Shown here one piece after another: positions 7,780 to 16,821 of a stretch of 41,400 bases of DNA. Each line of letters opens with the position of its first letter. The first letter of the stretch is position 1. This DNA is from Paracoccus sp. UBA889 (GTDB taxonomy: Bacteria > Pseudomonadota > Alphaproteobacteria > Rhodobacterales > Rhodobacteraceae). The position numbers and the translations under genes are program-made. The notes under the pieces were generated by a model, which saw nothing but the letters and a program-made list of their open reading frames with translations, ran no database searches and was not told the DNA's origin. Location: NCBI GenBank assembly GCA_002294185.1, contig DBFD01000025.1, forward strand, positions 1 to 41,400, given 5' to 3'.

Positions 7780-8499
7780 ATGATCGACCCGGTTTCCACC
7801 CGGACTGCCGGAAAGTCCGTCTGCCACGTCTGCGGACGATCCTTTCCGGCGCCCAGGCTGCGCCCATGGATTTCGGTTCGTCCGGGCGTGTCCGAACTGA
7901 TCGCCGCCACGGCGCCCGGCTGGGGCGAGGGCAAGCAGATCTGCCAGCCGGACCTTGCACGGTTCCGACGGGATTATGTCGAACGGCTGCTGGCCGACGA
8001 ACGCGGTGAACTGGCCGATCTTGACCGGCAGGTGATCGCCAGCCTCGAAGCGGGCGAACCGGTATCGCGCAACCCCGAGAACGAGGCAGAGGACACCTAC
8101 ACGTTCGGCGAGAGGCTTGCCGACGGCGTGGCCGAATTCGGCGGCAGCTGGACCTTCATCCTGTCCTTTCTGGCGGTGCTGATCTTCTGGATGCTGCTGA
8201 ACGTTCTGTTCCTCGGCGCCAGGCCGTTCGATCCCTATCCCTTCATCCTGCTGAACCTCGTCCTGTCCTGTCTGGCCGCCCTTCAGGCGCCGGTGATCAT
8301 GATGAGCCAGCGCCGGCAGGAGAAAAAGGACCGTCTGCGGGCCGAAAACGATTATCGCGTCAACCTCAAATCCGAACTGGAAATCCGGCAATTGCACGAA
8401 AAGATCGACCATCAGCTTGCCCAGCAATGGGAAAAGCTGGTCGAATTGCAGCAGATCCAGATCGAACTGCTGGAGGAAAACGCCGATGGCCGCCGATGA
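7780..8499 (+). CDS. DUF1003 family membrane protein
   Basis: A 239-residue inner-membrane protein of the DUF1003 family, function unknown. The start at 7780 is preferred because GAGG lies seven bases upstream; an in-frame ATG at 7768 is possible. The N-terminus carries a CHVCGR pair (Cys15, Cys18) and a further Cys55 in QICQPDL, which could bind a metal. Two membrane helices lie at about 124-145 and 155-176, joined by a short FLGARPFDPYPF loop; the second ends in the family block LSCLAALQAPVIMMSQ. The C-terminal 60 residues are a charged coiled coil (KSELEIRQLHEKIDHQL). It stands between two unrelated operons with a DUF1232 gene downstream; co-transcription with that gene is plausible. Confidence 0.85.
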   Translation: MIDPVSTRTAGKSVCHVCGRSFPAPRLRPWISVRPGVSELIAATAPGWGEGKQICQPDLARFRRDYVERLLADERGELADLDRQVIASLEAGEPVSRNPENEAEDTYTFGERLADGVAEFGGSWTFILSFLAVLIFWMLLNVLFLGARPFDPYPFILLNLVLSCLAALQAPVIMMSQRRQEKKDRLRAENDYRVNLKSELEIRQLHEKIDHQLAQQWEKLVELQQIQIELLEENADGRR

Positions 8500-8628
8500 T
8501 AAAGGATGCTCAACGCTGTATCCCGGTGAACCGCTGCCGCTCAAATCATCCGGAGGGATTGACCTTGAACTGCGCGGGCATGTTCTTCGTCTTTCAAGGC
8601 CGGTACCGAACCGGGCCGCAGGAATTGC

Positions 8629-9015
8629 ATGGAAAAACCCGAGATCCTGAGGCGGTTGCGGGACTGGGCTGGTCTGGTAAAGCGCGATGTCGTGGCGCTC
8701 TACCTGGCGGCCCGCGATCCCCGTGTTCCGTGGCTTGCGAAGGTTGTCGCCGTCGGCGTCGTCACCTATGCACTCAGTCCGATAGACCTGATCCCGGATT
8801 TTATTCCGGTGCTGGGCTATCTCGACGATGCCATTCTCGTTCCGCTTGGGATTTTGCTGGCTGTCCGCCTGGTGCCGGGTGACGTGATGGACGATCTCAG
8901 GGCCAAGGCGGACAGACTGGCAGCCCTGCCCAGAAGTCGCGCGGGTGCAATCGCGGTCGTTGGGATCTGGGCTGCCGCCCTTGCTGCCATCGCCTGGTGG
9001 TTCGGCCCCTTCTAG
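8629..9015 (+). CDS. YkvA/DUF1232 family small membrane protein
   Basis: A 128-residue protein with the DUF1232 signature YALSPIDLIPDFIPVLGYLDD at about 47-67 (split here as YALSPIDLIPDF and IPVLGYLDD). Hydrophobic stretches lie at about 37-55, 70-82 and a C-terminal one at 105-125 ending in AWWFGPF. The start at 8629 follows AGGA nine bases upstream. Function is unknown; members of this family have been linked loosely to membrane stress. It lies 130 bases after the DUF1003 gene on the same strand; the gap contains no gene I can support. An imperfect 7-bp inverted repeat (GGGCGAT at 9028-9034, ATCGCCC at 9054-9060) follows the stop. Confidence 0.85.
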   Translation: MEKPEILRRLRDWAGLVKRDVVALYLAARDPRVPWLAKVVAVGVVTYALSPIDLIPDFIPVLGYLDDAILVPLGILLAVRLVPGDVMDDLRAKADRLAALPRSRAGAIAVVGIWAAALAAIAWWFGPF

Positions 9016-9282
9016 AACCGTCGCCAAGGGCGATTTCCTCCGTTCTGGGGCCGATCGCCCCCGGCCCGCAGCGCCCTGAAAGCAGGCGGCGAGCAGAAGC
9101 CCGGCCTTACAAATTTGCAATATGGCGGACAGATCCCGCGCAGATCCGCGATCTATAAACATCGGTGAAAGGGCAATCGGCCGCTACAGTTTCCGGTCAT
9201 CGTTGCGGTTTCAACCTGTCCTAGATGGTTGCGCAGAGAAACCGGGACGCAGCCAGGCAAGCCCCGGCAGAAAGGAAACAGA

Positions 9283-9888
9283 ATGACGAACCGTCGAAAA
9301 AACCTTGTGACGACCGTTCTTGCGGCAAGCACCATCATGGCGTCGCTGGCGATCCCGATCAGCAGCGTCGCGCAGGGTGCGCCGCTGGCACCGCGCGAGA
9401 CCGCCGTCGCCCCCGAGACCAATCCGCCGGGCGACATTCCCGACAATCAGGTCTTCATCGATTATACCGCGCCCGCAGGTTTCTCGATGCAGGTGCCCGA
9501 GGGCTGGTCGCGCAGCGACACCGCCACGGGGGTCAGCTTCGCCGACAAATACGGCACGATCGACATCGCCACGGCCAAGGCCGACAAGGCGCCCACGCCG
9601 CAGTCCATCCAGCAGCGCGAAGTCCCCGATCTGGTCGCCGGCGGGCACGCGGTCGAGGTGACCGATGTCCGGGCCATGACGCTGCCCGCCGGGGAAGCGG
9701 TCGCGCTGGACTATCTGTCGAACTCTGCGATCAACCCGGTCACCAACCGCCGGATCCGGCTGGAAAACCGCCGCATCTATCTGTTCCATGCCGGGCAGGA
9801 GGCAATCGTCACCTTTTCGGCCCCCGCCGGCGCCGACAACGTCGATGCGTGGAAGATGATGGCGGAATCGCTGCGGTGGCCGTCGTGA
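9283..9888 (+). CDS. Exported PsbP/LpqN-like protein linked to an ABC exporter
   Basis: A 201-residue protein with an N-terminal signal sequence (MTNRRKNLV, hydrophobic core to about residue 30, cleavage near SSVAQG). The start at 9283 follows AAAGGAAACAG. The mature part contains YTAPAGFSMQVPEGWSRSD, typical of small beta-sheet domains of the PsbP/LpqN type, and then a single domain of about 140 residues. No lipobox cysteine is seen, so it is probably periplasmic rather than a lipoprotein. Its stop codon overlaps the GTG start of the ABC ATPase (GTGA), and a large permease follows, so it is probably an accessory or substrate-binding partner of that transporter. A nested inverted repeat (CGGTTTC at 9206-9212, GAAACCG at 9238-9244) lies in its leader; no clear promoter was found. 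Confidence 0.72.
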   Translation: MTNRRKNLVTTVLAASTIMASLAIPISSVAQGAPLAPRETAVAPETNPPGDIPDNQVFIDYTAPAGFSMQVPEGWSRSDTATGVSFADKYGTIDIATAKADKAPTPQSIQQREVPDLVAGGHAVEVTDVRAMTLPAGEAVALDYLSNSAINPVTNRRIRLENRRIYLFHAGQEAIVTFSAPAGADNVDAWKMMAESLRWPS

Positions 9889-11297
9889 CCCTGCTTGTCG
9901 CCGAAGACCTGTTCCGGTTCTACCATGTCGGCGACGCCGAGATCCGTGCGCTCAAGGGCGTCAGTCTGCAAGTTCGCGCGGGCGAGATCGTGGCCCTCAC
10001 CGGTCCTTCGGGCAGTGGCAAATCGACGCTGCTGTCCTGCCTGTGCGGGCTGGACGACCCCGATGGCGGCACGGTCGAGATCGACGGCCGCCGAATGACC
10101 CGGCGGCCCGAGGCGGAAAAGGCGGCGATCCGGTCGTCGTTGCTGGGCATCATGGCGCAGCGCGACAACCTGTTCGCGCATCTGACGGTCGCCGAAAACG
10201 TCGCCTTCGCCCTGTCTCGCAGACAGGGCGCGGAGCTGCCCGAAATCGGGGCCATCCTGCAATCCGTCGGCATGAACGCCCGCGCGGCCGCCTATCCCGC
10301 CACCCTGTCGGGGGGCGAGATTGCGCGCGCGGGGCTGGCGGTCGCGCTGGCGCTTGATGCGGCCCTGCTGGTGGCGGACGAGCCGACCGCAGAGGTCGAT
10401 GCACAGACCGAACGGCTGATCCTGGACATGCTGGTCGCACGCAGCCGCGCCGGTCGCGGGGCGTTGATCGCAACGCATAGCCGCGCGGTCGAAGCCATCG
10501 CCACGCGCGTCCTGCACCTGCGCGACGGACGGCTGTCCGCGCGCCCCGCGCCCGATGGCGGTCAGGCGGTCTCGCCCGATGCAGAGCGGGCGGCCAGCCC
10601 GACCTTGCGCGCGCCCCTGCGATCCTCCGCCGGGGACAATGCCGCGCTGATCGAGGCGCGGCATGTAAGCCGGATCTACCATCCGGGCGGCGATCCGGTC
10701 CATGCCGTCGAGGATGCCAGCATGGACCTGCACCGGGGCGCCCGGATCGCCGTCACCGGCCCGTCGGGCAGCGGCAAATCCACTCTGCTGAAGATGCTGG
10801 CGGGGATCGAACGGCCAAGCTCGGGCGGGTTGTCGTGGTTCGGCGCGGCCAAACCCGACATGCTGCGCCCCCGCCGGATCGGCGTCGTGTTCCAGGAACC
10901 CAGCCTGATCGCGTCGCTTACCGTGCGCGAGAATGTCGAACTGCCGCTGCAATTGGCGTCGTTCCTTCCCGCCCGCCCGCATCCGGGCGCCGATGATGCG
11001 CTGCGCCTGCTGGATCTGTCCGATCTGGCCGACAAGCTGCCCGACGAATTGTCGGGAGGGCAGATGCAGCGGGTCGCCTTTGCCCGCGCCCTCGTCACCA
11101 ATCCCGAAATCATTCTGGCCGACGAGCCGACCGGACAGCTTGACCAGCCGACAGGGCGCGCGGTGATGCAGGCCGTCCTGAAGGCCCTGGACCAGGCTGA
11201 TGCCGCGCTGCTGATGACGACCCACGACGCGGCTCTTGCCGCCACCATGCCGACCCGGTTCCACATGGATCACGGCCGCCTGGTGAATGCCGCCTGA
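9885..11297 (+). CDS. ABC transporter, two ATP-binding domains fused in one chain (LolD/MacB type)
   Basis: A 470-residue protein with two complete nucleotide-binding domains in tandem. Start chosen at GTG 9885, which overlaps the upstream stop as GTGA; GTG 9876 is an alternative. Domain 1 (about 5-220): Walker A GPSGSGKS, Q-loop MAQRDNLF, signature LSGGEIARA, Walker B LLVADEPTAEVD, H-loop ATHS. Domain 2 (about 250-470): GPSGSGKS, VFQEPSLI, LSGGQMQRVAFA, IILADEPTGQLD, TTHD. Both sites look active, though domain 1 has Glu in place of the usual Gln in its signature. This kind of ATPase works with FtsX-like permeases to extrude lipoproteins, peptides or toxic compounds rather than import. Fusion of two domains fits the single-chain, apparently duplicated permease encoded next. 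No cargo gene is visible apart from the exported protein upstream. Confidence 0.9.
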   Translation: MTLLVAEDLFRFYHVGDAEIRALKGVSLQVRAGEIVALTGPSGSGKSTLLSCLCGLDDPDGGTVEIDGRRMTRRPEAEKAAIRSSLLGIMAQRDNLFAHLTVAENVAFALSRRQGAELPEIGAILQSVGMNARAAAYPATLSGGEIARAGLAVALALDAALLVADEPTAEVDAQTERLILDMLVARSRAGRGALIATHSRAVEAIATRVLHLRDGRLSARPAPDGGQAVSPDAERAASPTLRAPLRSSAGDNAALIEARHVSRIYHPGGDPVHAVEDASMDLHRGARIAVTGPSGSGKSTLLKMLAGIERPSSGGLSWFGAAKPDMLRPRRIGVVFQEPSLIASLTVRENVELPLQLASFLPARPHPGADDALRLLDLSDLADKLPDELSGGQMQRVAFARALVTNPEIILADEPTGQLDQPTGRAVMQAVLKALDQADAALLMTTHDAALAATMPTRFHMDHGRLVNAA

Positions 11298-11310
11298 AAG
11301 GAGGCCCGAT

Positions 11311-13941
11311 ATGTTCCCGCTATGGATCAAAGGCGTGCTCAAGCACCGCCTCGTGCAGATCGCCCTGGCCTATTCGGGCGTCGCGATCGCCATCACCCTG
11401 GTCGCGCTGATCGGCGTCTTCTCGGTCATCAGCGCCTCGACGATGACCGATCGGGCGGTGTCGCAGGTCGTCGTGGACTGGCAGGTCCAGCCCAGGCCCG
11501 GAACGGACAATGCCGGGATCGGGGCGGCGCTGGCCGCCCTGCCCGACCTTCGCAGGGTGCAGAAGGTCGGCTATGGCGATGTCTCGGCGCTCAGCGCGAA
11601 TACGGGCGGCACGGTCCAGACCACCGGGGCGGCCAAGGTGCTGGGGCTGGATCCCGGCTACCGGACGGATTTCCCGGAACAGATGCGCCTGCTTCTGGGC
11701 CGCTATGACGGCCCGCTTCTGGCCCAGCAGACGGCCGCGAACCTGCATGCCGGGATCGGCGACACCATCATTGTCAAGGCCGCCGGCGGCGACGTTCCGG
11801 TGACGATCGCCGGGATCGTCGAACTTCCCAATGCCGACGCGCTGTTCCAGACCGTCGGCGCCCCCGCCGGGGCCGGGCCGACCGCCCCGCCCGACAACGT
11901 CGTCATCCTGCCGATGGCTCAGTGGACCAGCCTGTTCGCGGCCGATCCGGCCCGGACGACCACGCAGTTCCATGCCGGGTTCACCCATGCCGCGCTGCCC
12001 CGCCAGCCCGATCAGGCCTATATCCAGGAGGCCCGCAGCGCCCGCAATTTCGAGGCCGGGATCGCGGGCGCCGCGCTGGTCGGCGACAATCTGGGCGCGC
12101 GGCTGGATGCGGTGCGGGGCGACGCGATCTATGCCCGCGTCATCTTCCTGTTCCTCGGCCTGCCGGCGGCGATGCTGGCGATCCTGCTGACCGTGTCGCT
12201 GTTGTCGGCGGACCGTGAAAGCAAGGGCCGCAGCGAGGCGCTGCTGCGGATGCGCGGACTGGACCGGGGGTCGATCCTGCGGCTCGTCGCGTCTGAAGAA
12301 ACGCTCGGCGCGGTCGGGGCCGCTGTCTTCGGCGCGCTGGCCGCCCTGGCGCTGGCGGTCGTCCAGTTCGGCGGCGCGGCGCTGGCGCCTGCCGCCCTGG
12401 CCTGGATCGGTCTGGCCGGGCTCGGCGGTTTCGCGATCGCCCTTCTCTGCGGTCTGCTGCCCGCCCTGTCCCGCTTGCGCGACCAGACCATCGTCGGCGG
12501 CCGGAGCTATTTCACCAGGGGCAAGGTGCCGCTGTGGCAGCGGCTGTGGCTGGACGTGATCTGCCTGGCCGCCGCCGCCGTCATCTTCCTGCGATCGGCA
12601 AGCTCCAACTACCAGGTCGTGTTGGCTCCGGAAGGGGTCACGGCCACCGCCGTCGATTACACCGCCTTCCTGTCGCCGCTGCTGTTCTGGACCGGGGCGG
12701 TGCTGCTGACGATCCGGCTGACCTCGTGGCTGATCGGCCGGTCTTCGGGCGGCCTGGCGACGATGATCGGCCGCAGCGGTCTGGCCTCGGGCACGGCGCC
12801 CAGCATCGCCGCCAGCCTGTCGCGGCAGAACCGGCGGCTTGCGGGCGGGATCGCGCTGGTATCGCTTGCCTTTTCCTTCGCCTTCGCCATCGCGATCTTC
12901 AACCTCACCTATAACGGCCAGACCCGGGTCGATGCCCTGCTGACCAACGGGGCGGATGTGACGGTGACCGGGTCGACCTCGACGCCGGTCGAGCCGGTGG
13001 TGACAAAGGTCGCGGCCCTTCCCGGCGTCGCGGCGACCGTGCCGATGCAGCATCGCTTCGCCTATGTCGGCAACGACCTGCAGGACATCTACGGCATCGA
13101 CCCCGCCACGATCACAGATGCCACGTCGATCGTCGACGCCTATTTCGCCAATCGCGATGCGGCGGCCACGCTGAAGGCGCTGGCCGCGACACCGGACGGC
13201 GTTCTGGTGTCGCAGGAAACCGTGAACGATTTTCAGCTCGCGCTTGGCGATACCGTGAACCTGCGGCTTCAGGATGCCACCACCCACCAATACAAGGCGA
13301 TTCCGTTCACCTTCGTGGGCGTCGCGCTGGAATTTCCGACCGCACCCAAGGATTCCTTTCTGGTCGCCAACGCGGCCTACATCGCCGCGCAGACCGGCAC
13401 CCCCGGCCACGAGGTTCTGCTGATCCGGGGCAAGACCGATCCCGGAACGCTGGCCGCCGATATCCGCAACACCCTGGGGCCGGCCTCGGGCTACAAGGTC
13501 TCGGATCTTCAATCCGCGTTCCACATCATCGCCTCCAGCCTGACCGCCGTCGATCTTGGCCGGCTGACCAATGTCGAGATCGCCTTCGCGGTCCTGCTGC
13601 TGGCGGCGGCGACGGGAATGCTGCTGTATCTGGGCTTTGCCGAGCGTCGCCGGGCGGCGGCCATTCTCTTGGCGCTCGGCGCGTCGGGATCCGAGGTCGC
13701 GGGATTTCTGTGGAGCGAGGCGCTGATCATCCTCGTTCCCGGCGCCGTCATCGGCGCGGCGATCGGCGTCGCCGCGGCCGACATGCTGGTCAAGCTTCTG
13801 TCGGGCATCTTCGATCCGCCGCCCGATGCCCTGTCCTATCCCGTGACGGCCCTGGCCGGGTTCGTCATCGTCAGCATCCTTGCCACATTCGCCGCCGTCC
13901 GCATCGCGCGGCACCGGCTGTCGCGGACCCGTGTCGGGTAG
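11311..13941 (+). CDS. FtsX-like ABC transporter permease, duplicated (about ten membrane helices)
   Basis: An 876-residue permease partnering the double ATPase. The start at 11311 is set by AAAGGAGG six bases upstream. One helix near residues 14-40 is followed by a periplasmic domain of about 240 residues, then three helices (about 280-400), a central group of three (about 415-540), a second periplasmic domain (about 545-750) and three C-terminal helices (VEIAFAVLLLAAATGMLLYL, SEALIILVPGAVIGAAIGVA, YPVTALAGFVIVSILA). This is the two-copy FtsX/MacB_PCD arrangement seen in LolC/E-like and antimicrobial-peptide exporters. Gene order exported protein, ATPase, permease indicates one operon. It converges on the osmoprotectant importer operon with only 33 bases between the stop codons. 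Confidence 0.9.
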   Translation: MFPLWIKGVLKHRLVQIALAYSGVAIAITLVALIGVFSVISASTMTDRAVSQVVVDWQVQPRPGTDNAGIGAALAALPDLRRVQKVGYGDVSALSANTGGTVQTTGAAKVLGLDPGYRTDFPEQMRLLLGRYDGPLLAQQTAANLHAGIGDTIIVKAAGGDVPVTIAGIVELPNADALFQTVGAPAGAGPTAPPDNVVILPMAQWTSLFAADPARTTTQFHAGFTHAALPRQPDQAYIQEARSARNFEAGIAGAALVGDNLGARLDAVRGDAIYARVIFLFLGLPAAMLAILLTVSLLSADRESKGRSEALLRMRGLDRGSILRLVASEETLGAVGAAVFGALAALALAVVQFGGAALAPAALAWIGLAGLGGFAIALLCGLLPALSRLRDQTIVGGRSYFTRGKVPLWQRLWLDVICLAAAAVIFLRSASSNYQVVLAPEGVTATAVDYTAFLSPLLFWTGAVLLTIRLTSWLIGRSSGGLATMIGRSGLASGTAPSIAASLSRQNRRLAGGIALVSLAFSFAFAIAIFNLTYNGQTRVDALLTNGADVTVTGSTSTPVEPVVTKVAALPGVAATVPMQHRFAYVGNDLQDIYGIDPATITDATSIVDAYFANRDAAATLKALAATPDGVLVSQETVNDFQLALGDTVNLRLQDATTHQYKAIPFTFVGVALEFPTAPKDSFLVANAAYIAAQTGTPGHEVLLIRGKTDPGTLAADIRNTLGPASGYKVSDLQSAFHIIASSLTAVDLGRLTNVEIAFAVLLLAAATGMLLYLGFAERRRAAAILLALGASGSEVAGFLWSEALIILVPGAVIGAAIGVAAADMLVKLLSGIFDPPPDALSYPVTALAGFVIVSILATFAAVRIARHRLSRTRVG

Positions 13942-13974
13942 ACCCGGCGCTGGCGATGCGGATGGTGGTCCCGC

Positions 13975-14709
13975 CTATCGCGCCCTTCGCCGCGACAGGC
14001 GGGTTTCCAGTTGAACCATCGCGTCATAGATCAGCACCGCGAACAACCCCACGATCAGCCCGCCCTGCAACACATAGGCGGTGTTGTTCGTCAGCAGCCC
14101 CGAGATGATCACCTCGCCCAGGGTCCTGGCCGCGACGGTCGAGCCGATCGTGGCCGTGCCAAGAGAGATGACCACCGACAGCCGGATGCCCGTCAGGATG
14201 ACCGGCAGCGCCAGCGGCAATTCCACCCGGACCAGCCGTTGCCGGCGGTTGAGGCCGATCCCGCGCGCGGCCTCCATCGTGGCGGGCGGCAGGGTCAGAA
14301 GCCCGGTCATGGCGTTCTCGAAGATCGGCAGCAGGCCATAAAGGAACAGCGCCACGACCGTCGGCCCGGCGCCGAAGCCAAGCGAGGGCACCGCCAGCGC
14401 CAGAACCGCGACGGGCGGGAATGTCTGGCCCATGTTGGTGATGGTGCGCGACAGGGGACGGAAGGCCGCCCCCGCCGGCCGCGTGACCAGGATCGCCAGC
14501 ATCACCGAAACCAGCGTCGCCGCCGTGGATGCCAGCGCCACGAGACCCAGATGGCTCAGCGACAGCGACAGCAGCGACGAGCGATCGTAGATGACCGGCC
14601 CGCCCTCGGGCGCGAAGGGCGCGAAGACCGGCGTGAACCAGACCGGACGCAGGACCAGGGCCAGAAGCAGCGCGATCAGCGCCCCCCGCAAGAGGTTCTG
14701 CCACCTCAT
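13975..14709 (-). CDS. yehW: Osmoprotectant ABC importer, permease subunit (YehW-like)
   Basis: A 244-residue inner-membrane permease of the glycine betaine/choline type; E. coli YehW has about the same length. Five to six helices are visible, with the binding-protein-dependent transport motif EAARGIGLNRRQRLVRVELP at about 162-181 that docks the ATPase. The start ATG at 14709 overlaps the ATPase stop codon as ATGA, so translation is coupled. It is the last gene of a four-gene operon in the order binding protein, large permease, ATPase, small permease, the same order as the E. coli osmF (yehZ)-yehYXW operon. In E. coli the system is a low-affinity betaine importer under RpoS; the substrate here is inferred from that. 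Confidence 0.87.
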   Translation of the reverse strand: MRWQNLLRGALIALLLALVLRPVWFTPVFAPFAPEGGPVIYDRSSLLSLSLSHLGLVALASTAATLVSVMLAILVTRPAGAAFRPLSRTITNMGQTFPPVAVLALAVPSLGFGAGPTVVALFLYGLLPIFENAMTGLLTLPPATMEAARGIGLNRRQRLVRVELPLALPVILTGIRLSVVISLGTATIGSTVAARTLGEVIISGLLTNNTAYVLQGGLIVGLFAVLIYDAMVQLETRLSRRRAR

Positions 14710-15641
14710 GTCCGGCCTTCGGCCCGCGCACGGATCGCGTCCAGTGTGACCCTCTGCTGGCCGGCCCCGTCGCGGGTCACCGGCAGCGCCTCGCGGCCGG
14801 TCCACAGGCAGATCGCCAGCGCGTCGCGCAGGCTGGTCTCCGCCGCCACGGCCTCGCCCTCGGCGGATCCGTTCTCGACCACATCGGAGACCGGGATCAG
14901 CGACAGCAGGCGCAGCGGACGTTCGACGCCGCCGACCATTTCCGCCACGAAATCCGTCGCCGGCTGCCGGATGATCTGCGCCGGCGTGCCGTGCTGGACA
15001 AGGCGGCCCTTGTCCATCACCGCGATCCTGTCGCCCAGATGGATCGCCTCTTCCATGTCATGCGTGACCAGCATGATGGTCGATCCCAGGGCCTGCTGGA
15101 TGCGGCGCAGATCCTGCTGCGCGCGCGCCCGGATGATCGGATCCAGCGCCCCGAAGGGTTCGTCCATCAGCATCAGATCGGGACGCGAGGCCAGGGCCCG
15201 CGCAACGCCCACCCGCTGCTGCTGCCCGCCGGACAATTCATAGGGAAAGCGGTCGCGGAACCGGGCCGGCTCCATCGAGAACAGGTTCAGCAATTCGTCC
15301 ACGCGGGCGCTGATCTTCTGGCGGGGCCAGCCCAGCAATTCGGGCACCGCGCCGATATTGCGCGCGACGGTGTGATGCGGGAACAATCCGTGACCCTGAA
15401 TGGCATAGCCGATGCGCCGCCGCAGCACGTGTTTGTGCAGGCTGGACGTAGGCTCGCCATTGATCCGGACCTCGCCCGAGCTGGGCTCGACCAGCCGGTT
15501 GATCATGCGCAGCAGCGTGGTCTTGCCGGATCCCGACGTGCCCACGATGACGGTGATCGTGGCTTCCTCGACCGTCATCGAGACGGAATCCACCGCCGGG
15601 CGCCCGTCATAGAGTTTGGTGATCCGGTCGATTTCGATCAT
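14706..15641 (-). CDS. yehX: Osmoprotectant ABC importer, ATP-binding subunit (YehX-like)
   Basis: A 311-residue ATPase of the OpuCA/ProV/YehX group. Walker A is GTSGSGKT at 34-41, Q-loop YAIQGHGLFP, signature LSGGQQQRVGVARAL, Walker B LMLMDEPFGALDP, H-loop VTHDMEEAI. The C-terminal 70 residues form the short regulatory tail of betaine ATPases; it looks like a degenerate CBS-like domain. The ATG at 15641 overlaps the upstream permease stop (ATGA at 15638-15641), and its own stop overlaps the next start in the same manner. It energises the two permease subunits on either side of it in the operon. Confidence 0.9.
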   Translation of the reverse strand: MIEIDRITKLYDGRPAVDSVSMTVEEATITVIVGTSGSGKTTLLRMINRLVEPSSGEVRINGEPTSSLHKHVLRRRIGYAIQGHGLFPHHTVARNIGAVPELLGWPRQKISARVDELLNLFSMEPARFRDRFPYELSGGQQQRVGVARALASRPDLMLMDEPFGALDPIIRARAQQDLRRIQQALGSTIMLVTHDMEEAIHLGDRIAVMDKGRLVQHGTPAQIIRQPATDFVAEMVGGVERPLRLLSLIPVSDVVENGSAEGEAVAAETSLRDALAICLWTGREALPVTRDGAGQQRVTLDAIRARAEGRT

Positions 15642-16759
15642 GATCTGCCCTCCGGTATCGGTCGGGCCAGTTCGACCAGGATGTCCATCACGATCGCCGC
15701 CACGAGCGCCAGGGCGACGGTGGGCAGCGCGCCCAGCAGAATCAGGTCGGTTGCGGTCTGGTTCAGGCCCTGGAAGACAAAGGTGCCAAAGCCGCCGCCG
15801 CCGATCAGCCCGGCGATCACCGCAAGGCCGATATTCTGCAACAGCACGATCCGCATCCCGGCAAGGATGACCGGCAGGCCAAGCGGCAGGTCGATCCGAA
15901 GAAGGCGCTGCCGTTCCGTCATGCCCATGCCGCGCGCCGCCTCTTGCGCGGCTGGCGGAGTGCTTTGCAGGCCCGCGACGGTATTGGCGACGACGGGCAG
16001 CAGCGAATACAGCACAAGCGCCAGAAACGCGGGGGCAAAGCCGATGCCGGCAATGCCCATCGCGCGCGCACCCGGCACGCTGTCGCCGACCCAGCCCAGC
16101 AGCGGGATCATGATCCCGAACATCGCCAGCGAAGGGATGGTCTGCAAGAAGCTCAGCACCGGCAGCAGGGCGGCGCGCAGCCTGGCGCGACGGTAACATG
16201 CCAGGCCCAGCGGCAGGCCGATCACCGCCGCCGCCGCCAGCGAACCGAACGCAAGGCCAAGATGGCGCAGCGCCGCATCGCGGAACGCGCCCTGCCGGCT
16301 GGCATATTCCTGCATCACCGACAGGTCCGACAATGCCCCCGATCCAAGCAGCAGCGCCAGCAAAGCCAGAACCGCGGCAAGCAGGCCCGCCCGTGCCAGC
16401 GGGCCCGGTGAAAGGCCGTTCAGCGCGTCCGCCGCCAGAAGCGCCAGGATGACCAGCAGCGACCAGAATCCGGCACCGGGCGAGACGCGCGCGTATTGGC
16501 CCGCGCCCGCCAGCAGCGTGGCGGCGCCCTGCGACAAAAGCCAGGGCAGCGCCGCAAGCCCCAACGCGGCGCCCAGCAGGCGAAGGACCGGGCGGATCTG
16601 CAGCACGCCAAGCGCCAGCCCCGCCGACAGCGCGGCCAGGCCCGGCAGCGTCACGCCCGGCCCGGCCGATTGCCAGATCGGAACCCCCTCGCCGGCCACG
16701 ATACGGTTGGCCGCCAGCGTCATGAAAGGCGCCAGGAACGCGCCCAGTCCAAGCACCAT
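15638..16759 (-). CDS. yehY: Osmoprotectant ABC importer, large permease subunit (YehY-like)
   Basis: A permease of 373 residues from the ATG at 16759. The N-terminal third has several helices of low complexity (about 1-135), followed by a canonical permease domain with the ATPase-docking motif EAARGMGMTERQRLLRIDLP. E. coli YehY is about 385 residues, slightly longer than this. The frame remains open 22 codons further up to a CTG at 16825, with no ATG, GTG or TTG between. That CTG overlaps the binding-protein stop as CTGA, mirroring the ATGA overlaps at the next two junctions, and has GGAG seven bases upstream. It would complete a first membrane helix (GWPALSAPGLLFMVLGLGAF). The true start may therefore be CTG 16825 (395 residues). 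Confidence 0.88.
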   Translation of the reverse strand: MVLGLGAFLAPFMTLAANRIVAGEGVPIWQSAGPGVTLPGLAALSAGLALGVLQIRPVLRLLGAALGLAALPWLLSQGAATLLAGAGQYARVSPGAGFWSLLVILALLAADALNGLSPGPLARAGLLAAVLALLALLLGSGALSDLSVMQEYASRQGAFRDAALRHLGLAFGSLAAAAVIGLPLGLACYRRARLRAALLPVLSFLQTIPSLAMFGIMIPLLGWVGDSVPGARAMGIAGIGFAPAFLALVLYSLLPVVANTVAGLQSTPPAAQEAARGMGMTERQRLLRIDLPLGLPVILAGMRIVLLQNIGLAVIAGLIGGGGFGTFVFQGLNQTATDLILLGALPTVALALVAAIVMDILVELARPIPEGRS

Positions 16760-16821
16760 GAACAGAAGCCCCGGCGCCGACAGCGCCGGCCAGCCGACGC
16801 GCGTCTGTGTCGCGGCGCGGA

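Noticed and set aside
8500-8628. Small overlapping ORFs between the DUF1003 and DUF1232 genes
   Set aside because: They overlap real genes in other frames and have no ribosome sites or recognisable products.
11320-13914. An 864-codon open frame on the minus strand opposite the permease gene
   Set aside because: It mirrors the GC-rich third positions of the real permease, is rich in Arg/Gly/Gln without any domain and would span the whole opposing gene; a shadow frame.
14011-16196. Long plus-strand frames across the osmoprotectant importer operon
   Set aside because: The minus strand carries intact ABC motifs and 4-base overlaps; the plus frames are composition artefacts.
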